Assembly: GCA_919901855.1 (NCBI GenBank)
Contig: CAKKQC010000006.1
Span: forward strand, 155,896 to 219,895
Source: a bacterium
GTDB taxonomy: Bacteria; Oederibacteriota; CAKKQC01
DNA: 64,000 nucleotides
Direction of reading: 5' to 3'
The position numbers were made by a program, and so were the translations under genes. This document shows positions 1 to 8,452 of the stretch, one piece after another. Within the stretch, counting starts at the first letter, position 1. The number at the start of each line of letters is the position of its first letter. Under the pieces are notes generated by a model. That model was not told the DNA's origin. It searched no databases and was given only the letters and a program-made list of their open reading frames with translations.

Positions 1-894
1 CTCGAGGTCAGCAGCTTCCAGCTCGACAGCGCGCCCTCGTTCCATCCCTCGGTCGCGGTCCTCCTCAACGTGACGCCCGACCACCAGGACCGGTACCCGT
101 CCCTCGAGGCGTACGCGGCTTCGAAAGCCAGGATCTTCGCCAATCAGGGCCCGGCGGATTTCGCGATCCTGAACCGGGGCGACGGCCGGTGCACCCAGCT
201 CGCGCCGGCCCTCAAGGCCCGCGTGCGGTGGTTCGACGCGGACTCGGCCGGCATCGAAGGCGCGGGGCTTGACGCGGACTGGCTCACCCTCTGCGAGGGG
301 GGGCGCCGGTCGCGCATCCTGCCCGCGGCGGACCTGGCCATCCCGGGCCGGCACAACCTCGAGAACGCGCTCGCGGCGTGCGCGGCGGCGGGAGCGCTCG
401 GGGTGGCGCCGGGGGCGCTCGCGGAGGGCCTGCGAACGTTCCGGGGCGTCGAGCACCGGCTCGAGCCCGTCGGCGAGATCGGGGACGTGCGCTTCGTGAA
501 CGACTCGAAGGCCACGAACACGGACGCGCTCGAGAAGGCCCTCCTGGCCTTCCGGGAGCCCGTGGTCCTGATCGCGGGCGGGCGCGACAAGAACCTGGAC
601 TTCACGAAGCTCAAGGACCTGATCGCGGCCCGGGTGAAGGCGGTCGTGCTCATCGGCGAAGCCGCGGGCAAGATCGAGTCCGCGTGGCGCGGGGCGGCGC
701 CTATGCGGAACGCCGCAACTATCGAGGAGGCCGTCGAGACCGGCTACGAGCTCGCGCGGCCGAAGGGGCTGGTCCTGCTCTCGCCCGGCTGCGCGAGTTA
801 CGACATGTTCCGGAACTTCGAGGACCGGGGCCGCCGGTTCCGCGAGGCGGTCGGCCGGCTCGCGTCCCGCGGCGGCTTCCGGGCGCGCGCATGA
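1..894 (+). CDS. murD: UDP-N-acetylmuramoylalanine--D-glutamate ligase, 5'-truncated by window edge
   Basis: MurD adds D-Glu to UDP-MurNAc-L-Ala in the cytoplasm, the second amino-acid step of the peptidoglycan stem peptide. The reading frame is open from base 1, with no start codon in the window; about 297 C-terminal residues are present. Visible family signatures are EVSSFQLD and LNVTPDHQDRY in the central ATP-binding domain, GRHNLENALAA at the start of the C-terminal domain, and NDSKATNTDA plus AGGRDKNLDF in the ligase C-terminal domain. About 150 N-terminal residues, including the GKT loop, lie upstream of the window. The stop overlaps the ftsW start (ATGA), so the two are probably translationally coupled within the dcw operon. 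Confidence 0.95.
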   Translation, partial: LEVSSFQLDSAPSFHPSVAVLLNVTPDHQDRYPSLEAYAASKARIFANQGPADFAILNRGDGRCTQLAPALKARVRWFDADSAGIEGAGLDADWLTLCEGGRRSRILPAADLAIPGRHNLENALAACAAAGALGVAPGALAEGLRTFRGVEHRLEPVGEIGDVRFVNDSKATNTDALEKALLAFREPVVLIAGGRDKNLDFTKLKDLIAARVKAVVLIGEAAGKIESAWRGAAPMRNAATIEEAVETGYELARPKGLVLLSPGCASYDMFRNFEDRGRRFREAVGRLASRGGFRARA

Positions 895-2057
895 GGCTCC
901 TGGCGCTCCGGCGCGAGATCCCGATCCTGGTCCCGATGGTCATCCTCATCGGGATCGGGTGGGTCATGGTCTTCTCGACGGCGGCCGTGATCGGCGTGGA
1001 GTCCGGCCACGTCGCCGTCTTCGCCCATCTGAGACGGCAAGTGCTGGCCACCGCGATCGGGGCCCTCGGGTTGTACGTGGCGCTCCGCCTTCCATTGACC
1101 GCGCTCGAGGCGCTCGCGCCGCGGCTGCTCGCGGTCGCTTCCGCGCTCATGCTCGTCGTGTTCGTGCCGGGCGTCGGCCGGAGCGTCGCACGCGCGACCC
1201 GGTGGATCAGCTTGGGGCCGGTATCGTTCCAGCCGGTCGAGTTGTTCAAGGTCGCCGTCGTCCTCATGTACGCGCGGCTCCTGTGCGCCGAGCGGCTCCG
1301 GGCCGCGTGGCCCCTGCGCACCTGGGGCGCCCTGGCCGCGCTCGCCGTCCTGAGCCTGCTCCTGCCCATCCTGCAGCGGGACTTCGGCTCCGCGGTCCTG
1401 ATGCTGGCGCTGGCGGTCGGCCTCCTGTGGCTGGGCGGGGCGAGGTGGAGCGCGCTCGCGGCTTTCGGCGGGGTGGCGCTCGCGGCGGCGGTCGTCGCGT
1501 TCGCGTCGGCCCCGTACCGCCTGCACCGGCTTCAGCTCTACCTCGCGGGGTTCGGTCACGGGGGCGGCGCGGGTTACCAGACCCAGCAGTCCCTGATCGC
1601 CCTGGGGTCGGGGGGCCTGCGGGGGGTTGGGCTGGGGGAGAGCGTGCAGAAGCTGCTCTTCCTCCCGAGCGCCCACGCGGACTTCATCTTCGCGATCATC
1701 GGGGAGGAGCTCGGCCTCATCGGGGCGCTCGCGGTCGTCGGGCTCTACGGGCTCCTGCTCCGCGAGGGGCTGTCCATCGCGCAGGCTTCCGTGATGCGGT
1801 TCGCGCGCCTGCTGGCTTCCGGCCTCACGATCCTGATCTTCCTCCAGGCCGTCTGGCACATCGCCGTGTCCCTCGTGCTCGTGCCGACGAAGGGGCTCGC
1901 CCTGCCGTTCGTCTCCTACGGGGGCAGTTCGCTGATCGCCTCGATGACCGCGATCGGGCTGATCCTGCGGTGCGCGGACGACGGAGTCGTCTCGCCCGCG
2001 CCAGTGACCTGGGTGCCCGTAAACCAGCCGGGGGACCGCGCATGGACTCCGTCGTGA
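891..2057 (+). CDS. ftsW: FtsW, septal peptidoglycan glycosyltransferase (SEDS family)
   Basis: FtsW is the polytopic inner-membrane SEDS polymerase that works with a class B PBP to build septal peptidoglycan. The 388-residue product is almost entirely hydrophobic, with about ten membrane segments. It carries the SEDS signatures RWISLGPVSFQPVELFK, FAIIGEELGL and LPFVSYGGSS near the C-terminus. The ATG at 891 overlaps the murD stop by four bases. It sits between murD and murG, the usual dcw position for ftsW, which favours FtsW over RodA. The 3' end overlaps murG by 16 bp. Confidence 0.94.
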   Translation: MRLLALRREIPILVPMVILIGIGWVMVFSTAAVIGVESGHVAVFAHLRRQVLATAIGALGLYVALRLPLTALEALAPRLLAVASALMLVVFVPGVGRSVARATRWISLGPVSFQPVELFKVAVVLMYARLLCAERLRAAWPLRTWGALAALAVLSLLLPILQRDFGSAVLMLALAVGLLWLGGARWSALAAFGGVALAAAVVAFASAPYRLHRLQLYLAGFGHGGGAGYQTQQSLIALGSGGLRGVGLGESVQKLLFLPSAHADFIFAIIGEELGLIGALAVVGLYGLLLREGLSIAQASVMRFARLLASGLTILIFLQAVWHIAVSLVLVPTKGLALPFVSYGGSSLIASMTAIGLILRCADDGVVSPAPVTWVPVNQPGDRAWTPS

Positions 2058-3151
2058 TTGCGGCCGGCGGCACCGGCGGCCATCTCTACCCGGCGCTCGC
2101 CGTCGCCGGCGAGCTCGCGCGGCTCGCGCCCGGCCTGGGGTTAAGGTTCACGGGTGGCGCCGCGGGGATCGAGGCCCGTGTCGTGCCGGCGGAGGGATGG
2201 TCCTTTACCCCGCTCGAGTCCTCGGCCTGGCACCGGGGCCGCCCCCTAACTCTCCTCACGGGGAGTGTCCGGGCGCTCCGTGGGGCGTGGCGGGCGCGCG
2301 GGTTTCTCAGGCACGAGGGCGCGCGCGCCGTGTTCTCGACCGGCGGATTCCCGGCCGCGCCGGCGCTCCTCGCCGCGGCGGCGGAACGGATCCCGATCGT
2401 ACTGCACGAGCCGAACCGGCGTCCCGGCGTCGTGAACCGATTCTTCGGCCGCGTCGCCTCGTGCGTGACGGTCGGCGACGAGGCGGCCGCCTCCGCCTTC
2501 CCCCGCGGACGTGTTCGCGTCACGGGGGTGCCCGTCCGCCGCGCCGTTCTCGAGGCAGACCGTGCCCGGGGCCGCCGGACGCTCGGGATCGCGGACGGGG
2601 CCTTTGCCGTGCTCGTGCTCGGGGGGAGCCAGGGCGCGGGCGCGATCAACCGGGCCATGACGCAGGCTCTACCCGGGCTCGGTAGCATGCCGGAGCCCCT
2701 CTCCATCGTCTGGCTGTCAGGGCGGGCGGGGGAGGCCGTGCTCGCCCCGGTCGCGAAAGCCGCGCCCGTGCCCGTCCGGCTCTTCGGGTACCTCGACGAC
2801 ATGGCGTCCGCGCTCGCGGCCGCGGACCTCGTGGTCGGCCGCGCCGGCGCGAGCACGCTCGCGGAGATCGCGGCCACGGGGCGTCCGGCGGTCCTCGTGC
2901 CCTACCCCCACGCGGCGGCCGACCACCAGGCGCGGAACGCCGAGGCCGCGGGCCAAGCGGGGGCGGCGCTCGTGATTCCCGAGCGCGAACTGACGGGGAC
3001 CAGGCTGGCGGAAGCTATCGGGGCGCTCGCCGGAGATCCGGCCCGGCTGGCGGACATGGGCCGGCGGTCGGCGGAGCTGGGCCGGCCCGACGCCGCCCGG
3101 GACGTCGCCCTCGCGATCCTCGAGATCATGGGGATTGAGGCCAGGGCATGA
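2042..3151 (+). CDS. murG: UDP-GlcNAc:lipid I N-acetylglucosaminyltransferase
   Basis: MurG is a peripheral inner-membrane GT28 enzyme converting lipid I to lipid II. The 369-residue protein has the N-terminal glycine-rich loop GGTGGH (residues 9-14), the acceptor-domain motif HEPNRRPGVVNR, the linker GGSQGAGAIN (about 194-204), and the donor-binding segment VGRAGASTLAEI followed by VPYPHAAADHQARNA. The ATG at 2042 was chosen because GGTGGH must lie close to the N-terminus; it overlaps the ftsW 3' end. The stop overlaps murC (ATGA). Length and motifs are normal. Confidence 0.96.
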   Translation: MDSVVIAAGGTGGHLYPALAVAGELARLAPGLGLRFTGGAAGIEARVVPAEGWSFTPLESSAWHRGRPLTLLTGSVRALRGAWRARGFLRHEGARAVFSTGGFPAAPALLAAAAERIPIVLHEPNRRPGVVNRFFGRVASCVTVGDEAAASAFPRGRVRVTGVPVRRAVLEADRARGRRTLGIADGAFAVLVLGGSQGAGAINRAMTQALPGLGSMPEPLSIVWLSGRAGEAVLAPVAKAAPVPVRLFGYLDDMASALAAADLVVGRAGASTLAEIAATGRPAVLVPYPHAAADHQARNAEAAGQAGAALVIPERELTGTRLAEAIGALAGDPARLADMGRRSAELGRPDAARDVALAILEIMGIEARA

Positions 3152-4527
3152 AGAAGATCCAGCGAGTGCACATGATCGGCATCGGGGGATCGGGCATGTG
3201 CGGGATCGCCGAGATCCTGCTCACGCTCGGGTACAAGGTCTCGGGGTCGGACCTCAAACTCACGGATGTGACCGAGCGCCTCAAGAACCGCGGCGCCCGG
3301 ATCGCGCAGGGCCACCAGGCCGGCCACGTGGGCGACGCCCAGGTCGTCGTCTACTCCTCGGCCGTGGATCCCGCCAACCCCGAGGTCGTCGAGGCCCGGC
3401 GGCGCGGCGTCCCGCTCATCCGGCGGGCCGAGATGCTCGCCGAGCTCATGCGGCTCAAGTACGGGGTCGCGGTGGCGGGGACGCACGGCAAGACGACGAC
3501 GACTTCCATGGCCGGGCTCGTGCTCACCGAGGCGGGGCTCGATCCCACGGTCATCATCGGCGGCCGGCTCAACAACCTCGGGAGCCACGCGCGGCCGGGC
3601 GAGGGCGAGTACCTGGTCGCGGAGGCGGACGAGAGCGACGGCTCCTTCCTCTGCCTGAATCCCGTGATCGCCGTGATCACGAACATCGACAACGACCACC
3701 TGGACCACTACCGGTCGATCCAGCGGCTGCAGGCGGCCTTCGTCGAGTTCGCGCACAAGGTGCCGTTCTGGGGCTCGGTCATCGTCTGCGCGGACGATCC
3801 CGGAGTGCGCCAGATCCTGCCGGAACTGCGCCGCCGCGTCGTGACCTACGGGCTGGGGACGGGCGCCGCCCTCAGGGCCGAGGGCCTCCGGCTCTCGGGC
3901 GCGGGGTCGGTATTCCGGGTCGTGCACGAGGACCGGGTGCTGGGCGAGCTGGCCCTGACCGTGCCGGGCCGGCACAACGTCCTCAACGCGCTGGGCGCCG
4001 TCGGCGTCGGACTCGAGCTCGAGGTGCCTTTCGACCGCATCGCCCGGGCCCTGGCCGCGTTCACGGGCGTGGCGCGCCGGCTCCAGCTCAAGGGGGAGGC
4101 GCGCGGCGTCCGCGTGTACGACGATTACGGGCACCATCCGACCGAGATCCTGGCCACGGCGGAAGCCGCGCGCCTGCTCGCGGACCAGGGGAAGCTCTGG
4201 CTGCTCTTCCAGCCGCACCGGTTCACGCGCACTAACCTGCTCCGGGACTCCTTCGGCCCCGCGTTCGAGCCCGCGGACGGGGTCATTCTCACCGAGATCT
4301 ACGCGGCCGGCGAGTCCCCGATTCCGGGCGTGACGGGCCGGATCGTCCTGGACGCGGTCCGGGCCCACGGGCGGCCGGAAGTCGAGTTCGTGCCGGAGCT
4401 CGCGGCGGCCTGCGAGACAGTCGCGCGCCGGGCGAAGCCGGGGGACGTCATCGTGACGCTGGGAGCGGGGGACGTGGGGAAGATGGGGGACAAGATCCTG
4501 AGACTTCTCGAGGGCATTGCCGCATGA
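3148..4527 (+). CDS. murC: UDP-N-acetylmuramate--L-alanine ligase
   Basis: MurC ligates L-Ala to UDP-MurNAc, the first stem-peptide step, in the cytoplasm. The 459-residue protein has the N-terminal Rossmann motif GIGGSGMCGIAEIL, the ATP loop GTHGKTTTT (about residues 111-119), the central Mg/ATP motif EADESDGSF, TNIDNDHLDHY, the hinge GRHNVLNALGA, and the C-terminal DDYGHHPTEI and FQPHRFTRT, all typical of MurC rather than MurD/E/F. It overlaps murG and murB by ATGA at both ends. Nothing unusual was seen. Confidence 0.97.
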   Translation: MKKIQRVHMIGIGGSGMCGIAEILLTLGYKVSGSDLKLTDVTERLKNRGARIAQGHQAGHVGDAQVVVYSSAVDPANPEVVEARRRGVPLIRRAEMLAELMRLKYGVAVAGTHGKTTTTSMAGLVLTEAGLDPTVIIGGRLNNLGSHARPGEGEYLVAEADESDGSFLCLNPVIAVITNIDNDHLDHYRSIQRLQAAFVEFAHKVPFWGSVIVCADDPGVRQILPELRRRVVTYGLGTGAALRAEGLRLSGAGSVFRVVHEDRVLGELALTVPGRHNVLNALGAVGVGLELEVPFDRIARALAAFTGVARRLQLKGEARGVRVYDDYGHHPTEILATAEAARLLADQGKLWLLFQPHRFTRTNLLRDSFGPAFEPADGVILTEIYAAGESPIPGVTGRIVLDAVRAHGRPEVEFVPELAAACETVARRAKPGDVIVTLGAGDVGKMGDKILRLLEGIAA

Positions 4528-5474
4528 GCAGCCTGCCGGACGCCGTGACCGCGGGGCTCGAGGGCCTCCTGGGCGACCTGGTCCGGTTCGACGAGCCGCT
4601 GGGCCGGCTGACCTCGATGGGCATCGGCGGCCCGGCGGACGCCTTCTGCCGGGTGGGGGACCTCCCGAAGCTCCGGGCGGTCCTCGACCTCCTCGATGCG
4701 CACCGGGTTCCCCGGCTCCTGTTCGGCCGGGGATCGAACCTCCTGCCCGACGACCGCGGGTTCCGGGGCGCGGTCATCCGGCTCGAGGGCGAGTTCGCGG
4801 CGATCGAGGTTCAGGAGCGCTCGGTCGAGGCGGGCGCGGCGGCGTGGCTGGGGACCGTGATCGAGCGCGCGATGAGCCGCGATCTCGGCGGGCTCGAGTT
4901 CCTGACCGGGATTCCGGGGAGCGTGGGCGGCGCCCTGATCGGGAACGCCGGGACCGCGACCGAGGCCATCGGCGACGCGACTGAACGCGTGCACGTCCTG
5001 GCGCCGGGCTGGGTCGTGCGCGAGCTCTCGCGGAGCGACCTCGAGTTCGGGTACCGGAAGAGCGTGCTCAAGGGGATGGGGGCGGTCGTGCTCCGGGCGC
5101 GGCTCAGCCTCGAGCCGAGGCCGCGCGCGGGAATCGCCGAGCGGCTCCGGACCTACGCCGAGCGGCGGAGGGGCCAGCCCCTGGCGATGCCGAACGTCGG
5201 GTGCATCTTCAAGAACCCGGCGGCGGAGTCGGCCGGCCGGCTCATCGACCGGGCGGGGCTCAAGGGCGAGCGCGCGGGCCGGATCGAGGTCTCGCGCGTG
5301 CATGCGAACTTCATGGTGAACGTCGGGGGTGGGACGGCGGCGGACGTCCGCGAGCTGATCCGCCGGGTCCGCGACCGCGTGCGCGAATCGACCGGGATCC
5401 TCCTCGAGCCCGAGGTCGTTCTGCTGGACGAGACCGGGCGGCCCAGCCTCCTCGACGCGGGGGTCCCGTGCTGA
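4524..5474 (+). CDS. murB: UDP-N-acetylenolpyruvoylglucosamine reductase, with Cys at the catalytic Ser position
   Basis: MurB reduces UDP-GlcNAc-enolpyruvate to UDP-MurNAc using FAD and NADPH. The 316-residue protein has a FAD-binding oxidase fold with FGRGSNLL (about 67-74) and GIPGSVGGALIGNAG (about 129-143), the FGYRKS motif, and a C-terminal domain with LEPEVVLLDE. Its short length indicates the type II form. The proton-donor motif, usually GSxFKNP, reads GCIFKNP, so residue 227 is Cys. Ser-to-Cys variants are known in this family and are probably active. ATGA overlap with murC; ddl begins inside its 3' end. Confidence 0.95.
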   Translation: MSSLPDAVTAGLEGLLGDLVRFDEPLGRLTSMGIGGPADAFCRVGDLPKLRAVLDLLDAHRVPRLLFGRGSNLLPDDRGFRGAVIRLEGEFAAIEVQERSVEAGAAAWLGTVIERAMSRDLGGLEFLTGIPGSVGGALIGNAGTATEAIGDATERVHVLAPGWVVRELSRSDLEFGYRKSVLKGMGAVVLRARLSLEPRPRAGIAERLRTYAERRRGQPLAMPNVGCIFKNPAAESAGRLIDRAGLKGERAGRIEVSRVHANFMVNVGGGTAADVRELIRRVRDRVRESTGILLEPEVVLLDETGRPSLLDAGVPC

Positions 5475-6445
5475 CCCCGGCGACCCGCGTCCTCGTCGTC
5501 ATGGGCGGCTGGTCCGCCGAGCGCGAGGTCTCGCTGGCTTCCGGCGCGGCGGTCGTCGAGTGCCTGACCCAGGCCGGGCACCCGGTCCTCGGGTTCGACC
5601 TCGCCCCGGGGGACTCGCACGGGGATGCCGTGCGCCGCCTGCTGGAGGCGGCCGTGACCTTCAAGCCGGACGCGGTCTACCTCGCCCTGCACGGACCGAT
5701 GGGCGAGGACGGGACGATGCAGGGACTGCTCGAGCTGGCCGGCCTCCCGTACAACGGCTCTCGCGTGGCCGCATCCGCGATCGGGATGGACAAGGTCCTC
5801 GCGAAGCAGGTGTTCGTTGCCAACAAGATCACGACGCCCCGGTACAACCTGGTGCCGCTGGGCTCCGCGGCGGCCCACGCGCCGCTGCCACTGCCCGTGG
5901 TCGTGAAGCCGAGGTCGCTCGGTTCCTCGATCGGGGTGTCGCTCGTCGAGAAATCCGAGGAGTTCGCCCCCGCCCTCGCGCTCGCGTTCGCCCAGGGTCA
6001 GGACGCCGTAGTCGAGCAGTACATCTCGGGGCGGGAGCTTCAGGCGTGCGTCGTGGACGGGGAGGCCCTGCCGCTCATCGAGGTGACGACGACGAACCGG
6101 TTCTACGACTACGAGGCGAAGTACACGGCGGGGAAGTCGGAACACAAGGTACCGGCACCGCTGCCGAAGAAGCAGTACGAGGCGGCCCAGCGCCTGGCGG
6201 TGTCCGCGTACCGCTCTCTGGGGTGCGAGGGCGCGGCCCGGGTGGAACTCATCGCGGAGGCCACGGGGACGCTCTACGTGATCGAGGTGAATACCCTGCC
6301 GGGCATGACGGTGACGAGCCTCCTGCCGGAGGCGGCGCGGGAGGCGGGCTGGAGCTTCCTGGATCTCATCCACCGGGAGCTGGCGGGGGCGATCCGGCGG
6401 CACGGCCGGGGCCCGGCGGCTCCGCAAGGGGGGGACAAGTCATGA
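5468..6445 (+). CDS. ddl: D-alanine--D-alanine ligase
   Basis: Ddl is an ATP-grasp enzyme making D-Ala-D-Ala for the stem-peptide terminus. The GTG at 5468, overlapping the murB stop, gives a 325-residue protein beginning just before the family motif GGWSAEREVSLASG. Further motifs are LHGPMGEDGTMQGLLE, PYNGSRVAASAIGMDK, VKPRSLGSSIGVS and the C-terminal VIEVNTLPGMT with the metal-binding residues. Length is normal. No upstream ATG preserves this reading frame without deep overlap into murB, so the GTG is preferred. It overlaps ftsQ by ATGA. Confidence 0.96.
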   Translation: MLTPATRVLVVMGGWSAEREVSLASGAAVVECLTQAGHPVLGFDLAPGDSHGDAVRRLLEAAVTFKPDAVYLALHGPMGEDGTMQGLLELAGLPYNGSRVAASAIGMDKVLAKQVFVANKITTPRYNLVPLGSAAAHAPLPLPVVVKPRSLGSSIGVSLVEKSEEFAPALALAFAQGQDAVVEQYISGRELQACVVDGEALPLIEVTTTNRFYDYEAKYTAGKSEHKVPAPLPKKQYEAAQRLAVSAYRSLGCEGAARVELIAEATGTLYVIEVNTLPGMTVTSLLPEAAREAGWSFLDLIHRELAGAIRRHGRGPAAPQGGDKS

Positions 6446-7125
6446 GGACCGGCTGGCGGGGACGGGCCTGGTTGGGAGCGGGCGTGGCGCTCGCGGGGCT
6501 GATGTTGGGCGTCTGGTTGACGCCGGTCACCGTCCGGCAGGTGAGCGTGACGGGCACGGAGAAGCTGGCGCGGACCGAGGTGGCGCGGCTGGCCGGGGTC
6601 GCCCTGGGCACGCGGATGACCTACGGGCAGGCCTGCCGGGTGGAGGCGGCGCTGGGCCGACATCCCGCGTTCAGCCGCGTAAGCGTGACGCGTGGACTGA
6701 CCGGCACCCTGCACGTGCGCGTGACCGAAAGGGTGCCCGCCGTCTGGTGCCCGAGGACCGGATGCGCGTTGGCGGTCGACGGCATCGCTCTGCCCCACTT
6801 CAACCGCCGCGAGGCGGGGTGGGTCGGCGTCGACGGGTTCGAGACGGCTAAGGGGGTGGTGACGGACCGCGCGGCTTTCGCCGAGGCCCTGGAGCTGGCG
6901 GGGCTGATCGCGGCCCTCGGGATCGGCGATGCCGGTCTGATCCGGCGGACCCCGGCGGAGGGCTGGGAGTGGTCGGCCGCGGGCAAGCGCATCCGGTTCT
7001 CGAGTCCGCTCGTGCCTGCGGAGTTCGGCCGCCTGGGACGCTTCCGCGAGGCCTACCCCGCCGCGTGGGCGGGGGCGGGACGGCTGGATCTCCGGTTCCG
7101 GGACCGGCTGGTGATGAAGCCTTAG
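6442..7125 (+). CDS. ftsQ: FtsQ/DivIB-type cell division protein
   Basis: FtsQ is a bitopic inner-membrane divisome scaffold protein. The 227-residue product has a short basic cytoplasmic N-terminus, one membrane helix at about residues 10-29, a POTRA-like domain (VRQVSVTGTEKLARTEVARLAG onward, quoted in part, residues about 33-100) and a beta-rich FtsQ domain after RVTERVPAVWC. Sequence identity in this family is low, so the call rests on topology, the POTRA pattern and the position between ddl and ftsA. ATGA overlap with ddl. Confidence 0.88.
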   Translation: MRTGWRGRAWLGAGVALAGLMLGVWLTPVTVRQVSVTGTEKLARTEVARLAGVALGTRMTYGQACRVEAALGRHPAFSRVSVTRGLTGTLHVRVTERVPAVWCPRTGCALAVDGIALPHFNRREAGWVGVDGFETAKGVVTDRAAFAEALELAGLIAALGIGDAGLIRRTPAEGWEWSAAGKRIRFSSPLVPAEFGRLGRFREAYPAAWAGAGRLDLRFRDRLVMKP

Positions 7126-7157
7126 AGCAGGGGGGGAATCATGAACGGGGGTAAGCC

Positions 7158-8414
7158 ATGAGCGCAACGGATATGGAGCAGCCGGACGTCCCGGAAGAAG
7201 TTCTCACCGCGATCGACCTGGGCACGACGAAGGTCACCGTCCTGCTCGGGCTGGCGCGGGAGGGGGCCGTGTCCGCGATCGGGTTCGGGACGGCGCCGTC
7301 CCACGGGCTCATGAAGGGCACCGTCGTGGACATCGAGACGACGGTCGAGGCCATCAGCCGGGCGGTCCGGGAGGCCGAGGCGCAGGCCGGCGTGTCGGCG
7401 GGACTCGCGTTCGCGACGATCGGCGGGAACCACATCCACTCCGCCAGCAGCCAGGCGATGGCCACCATCGCGAACCGCGAGCACGGGATCACGGAGGAGG
7501 ATTTCCAGCGGGTCCTGGAGCAGGCGCAGAACATTTCCCTGCCGAGCGACCACGAGATCCTGCACGCGATCGTGCAGGAGTTCTCGGTGGACAACCAGGA
7601 CGGTATCCGGAACCCGGTGGGGATGTACGGGAACAAGCTCGAGGCGAGGGTCCGGATCGTCACCGGCGCCATCACCTGCATCCAGAACGTCATCCGGTCG
7701 GTCCAGCGCTCCGGGCTGGCGTGCGGCGGCGTGATCCTGCAGGCCCTGGCGGCCGAGCGCGCGGTCCTGACCCCCGAGGAGCGCGAGCTCGGGGCGGTCG
7801 CCCTGGACCTCGGGGGCGGGACCACGGACATGGCGGTCATCACGGGCAAGGCCCTGCGGCACACGGCGGTCGTGACGCTGGGCGGCAACCAGATCACGAA
7901 GGACATCGCGTTCGGCCTGCGCATCCCGTTCGGGAGCGCCGAGGAACTCAAGCGGAGCGCCGGGTGCTGCCTGGTGTCCGAGATCCGGGACGACGAGGTG
8001 GCCCAGCTGCCGGCCGTCGGCGGACGCCAGCCGAGGGCGGTCCCGCGCCGCGCCATCGCCCGCATCATCGAGCCGCGCATCGAGGAGATGTTGGGCATGG
8101 TCCGGGACGAGCTCCGCACCGCGGGCTGCCCCGAGGAGTCGCTGGGCGGCGGGGTGGTGCTGACGGGCGGCTGCGCCCACCTCCCGTTCCTCGTCGAGAA
8201 GGCGGAGCAGGTTTTCGAACAGCTCTCGGCCCGGGTCGGGGAGCCCGTGCAGTTGCCGGGCGCGCCGGACACGCTGCGGCGGCCGGAGCACGCCTGCGCG
8301 GTCGGGTTGTTGTTGCTGGCGGCGGAGCAGCGGCGCCACGCGGTGCCGCGGCGCCGGGCGCCCCTTTTCGGAGGGGTGGGGAAATGGTTCAAGGGTCTGA
8401 TCAAGGATTCATGA
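7158..8414 (+). CDS. ftsA: FtsA, actin-like membrane tether of the Z-ring
   Basis: FtsA anchors FtsZ filaments to the inner membrane and recruits later divisome proteins. The 418-residue protein has the actin-fold phosphate-1 motif AIDLGTTKVTVL near residue 18, the 1C domain (AGLAFATIGGNHIHS), phosphate-2 ALDLGGGTTDMAV and the adenosine motif VLTGGCAHLPF. The extreme C-terminus, KWFKGLIKDS, is a typical amphipathic membrane-targeting helix. The ATG at 7158 is preceded by a GGGGG-rich ribosome site. The 32-bp gap after ftsQ shows no promoter. Confidence 0.96.
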   Translation: MSATDMEQPDVPEEVLTAIDLGTTKVTVLLGLAREGAVSAIGFGTAPSHGLMKGTVVDIETTVEAISRAVREAEAQAGVSAGLAFATIGGNHIHSASSQAMATIANREHGITEEDFQRVLEQAQNISLPSDHEILHAIVQEFSVDNQDGIRNPVGMYGNKLEARVRIVTGAITCIQNVIRSVQRSGLACGGVILQALAAERAVLTPEERELGAVALDLGGGTTDMAVITGKALRHTAVVTLGGNQITKDIAFGLRIPFGSAEELKRSAGCCLVSEIRDDEVAQLPAVGGRQPRAVPRRAIARIIEPRIEEMLGMVRDELRTAGCPEESLGGGVVLTGGCAHLPFLVEKAEQVFEQLSARVGEPVQLPGAPDTLRRPEHACAVGLLLLAAEQRRHAVPRRRAPLFGGVGKWFKGLIKDS

Positions 8415-8452
8415 CGGGCGCGTGAAGGCAGTCCTGTGAGCGAGGAGGAAAC

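Noticed and set aside
2902-4368. Long minus-strand frame opposite murC/murG
   Set aside because: Same reasoning: no recognisable motif, and murC and murG are unambiguous on the other strand.
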